From Rhodovulum visakhapatnamense (lineage in GTDB: Bacteria > Pseudomonadota > Alphaproteobacteria > Rhodobacterales > Rhodobacteraceae), in the NCBI RefSeq assembly GCF_004365965.1, contig NZ_SOEB01000001.1, positions 186,001-250,000 on the forward strand: DNA of 64,000 nt. The letters run 5' to 3'. Positions 63,461 through 64,000 of the stretch are shown here, piece after piece (position 1 is the first letter of the stretch; every line of letters starts with the position of its first letter). The translations under genes were made by a program, and so were the position numbers. The notes under the pieces were generated by a model. That model was given only the letters and a program-made list of their open reading frames with translations. It ran no database searches and was not told the DNA's origin.

Positions 63461-63542
63461 CCGGGGGAGACGCCCTTGGGAAGCTGCGGTCCCGGCGAGG
63501 GACTTGGGATTGGGACAGGATCGCCGGAACCGTCGAGGGGCG

Positions 63543-64000
63543 TCAGCGGGTGAGATCGAAGGAAATGTCGGTCTCGCCCAGGGTCCCCGTCTCGGTGTCG
63601 AGCTTGTCGAAAATCGTGTCGAGGATCTTGACCAGAACGGTCATGCCGCCCTGATAGCCGAAGGTCGGGAAGCGGTGATGGTGGTGACGGTCGAAGATCG
63701 GGAAGGTCAGCCGGATCAGCGGGATGTTCAGGTCACGTTCCAGATACTTGCCGTAGCTGTTGCCGATCAGCAGGTCGGTCGGCTCGGTCGCGAGGATCGA
63801 GCGCAGGTGCCACAGGTCCTTCCCGGCCCAGACCTGGCAGCCCTGCCCGTAGGGCGAGGAGGCCAGCAGCTCTTCCATCTTCTTGGCCCAGTCCTTCGAG
63901 CCGTTGGTCGCCAGGCAATGGGTCGGCTCGCCGCCGGTTTCCATGACGAACTTGGCCATCGCGTAAACGAAGTCCGGATCGCCGTAGATCGCGTAGGTCT
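63543..64000 (-). CDS. nifK: nitrogenase molybdenum-iron protein beta chain, partial (5' end outside window)
   Basis: The last 152 codons of NifK. The segment reads TYAIYGDPDFVYAM, then GCQVWAGKDLWHLRSI, LLIGNSYGKYLERDL, IPLIRLTFPIFDRHHHHRFPTFGYQGG and the C-terminal TDISFDLTR, which are close to NifK of Rhodobacter. NifK with NifD forms the MoFe protein. The frame is intact up to the window edge; nifD and nifH are expected to lie beyond. The vnf and anf beta chains differ in this region, so the Mo-type assignment is favoured. Confidence 0.95.
   Translation of the reverse strand, partial: TYAIYGDPDFVYAMAKFVMETGGEPTHCLATNGSKDWAKKMEELLASSPYGQGCQVWAGKDLWHLRSILATEPTDLLIGNSYGKYLERDLNIPLIRLTFPIFDRHHHHRFPTFGYQGGMTVLVKILDTIFDKLDTETGTLGETDISFDLTR

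Overview
The window is GC-rich alphaproteobacterial chromosome. It most resembles a phototrophic, nitrogen-fixing member of the Rhodobacterales (Rhodobacter/Rhodovulum type). This rests on a form II Calvin-cycle operon with its own cbbR, nif-associated genes with fixABCX and rpoN, the end of nifK at the right edge, an fds-type NAD-linked formate dehydrogenase operon, and a putA gene divergent from an Lrp-type regulator. The species assignment is inference. I saw no tRNA, rRNA, CRISPR array, intact insertion sequence or replication origin.

Layout. 1-9,024 (minus): Calvin-cycle operon cbbF-cbbP-cbbT-gap-pgk-cbbA-cbbM-cbbE, with cbbR divergent at 9,135. 10,146-13,043 (plus): copper efflux ATPase copA and its regulator cueR behind a CueR-type promoter. 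13,096-17,477 (plus): a cobalamin riboswitch followed by an ABC permease and ATPase and then exbB, two exbD genes and tonB. 17,507-24,629 (minus): LysR regulator plus fdsG-fdsB-orf-fdsA-fdhD-fdsD. 24,825-27,987 (plus): type I secretion ABC protein and membrane-fusion protein. 28,078-28,848: HpcH/HpaI aldolase. 28,909-36,652 (minus): a sigma-54 promoter, then iscA-type gene, nifU-like, nifV, nifW, fixABCX and rpoN. 36,661-37,671: palindromic repeats, a transposase relic and a frameshifted GFA gene. 37,886-44,515: small housekeeping genes, thrS and valS. 44,637-54,759: orphan molybdenum hydroxylase, metF/metR, suhB-type gene, pilin-like gene, GFA protein, rhomboid protease and putA. 54,864-60,777: putR, soxR, a SoxR-box-driven short-chain dehydrogenase, and zwf-pgl-pgi. 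60,873-64,000: zinc-ribbon protein, P1B-4 metal ATPase and the 3' end of nifK.

The genes fit a photo/autotrophic lifestyle. Formate dehydrogenase can supply CO2 and NADH to the Calvin cycle. zwf-pgl-pgi link hexose phosphates to the oxidative and Entner-Doudoroff routes. FixABCX can supply low-potential electrons to nitrogenase, whose cofactor needs NifV homocitrate.

The points most worth a second look are: a set of very small ORFs whose stop codon overlaps the next start as ATGA (near 13.4, 15.2, 21.5, 23.7 and 24.9 kb); a NifU-like protein that has lost all three scaffold cysteines; a phosphoglycerate kinase in the cbb operon that lacks the usual nucleotide-site lysines; rpoN lying at the end of a sigma-54-driven operon; and a riboswitch-controlled importer that carries its own TonB/ExbBD energiser.
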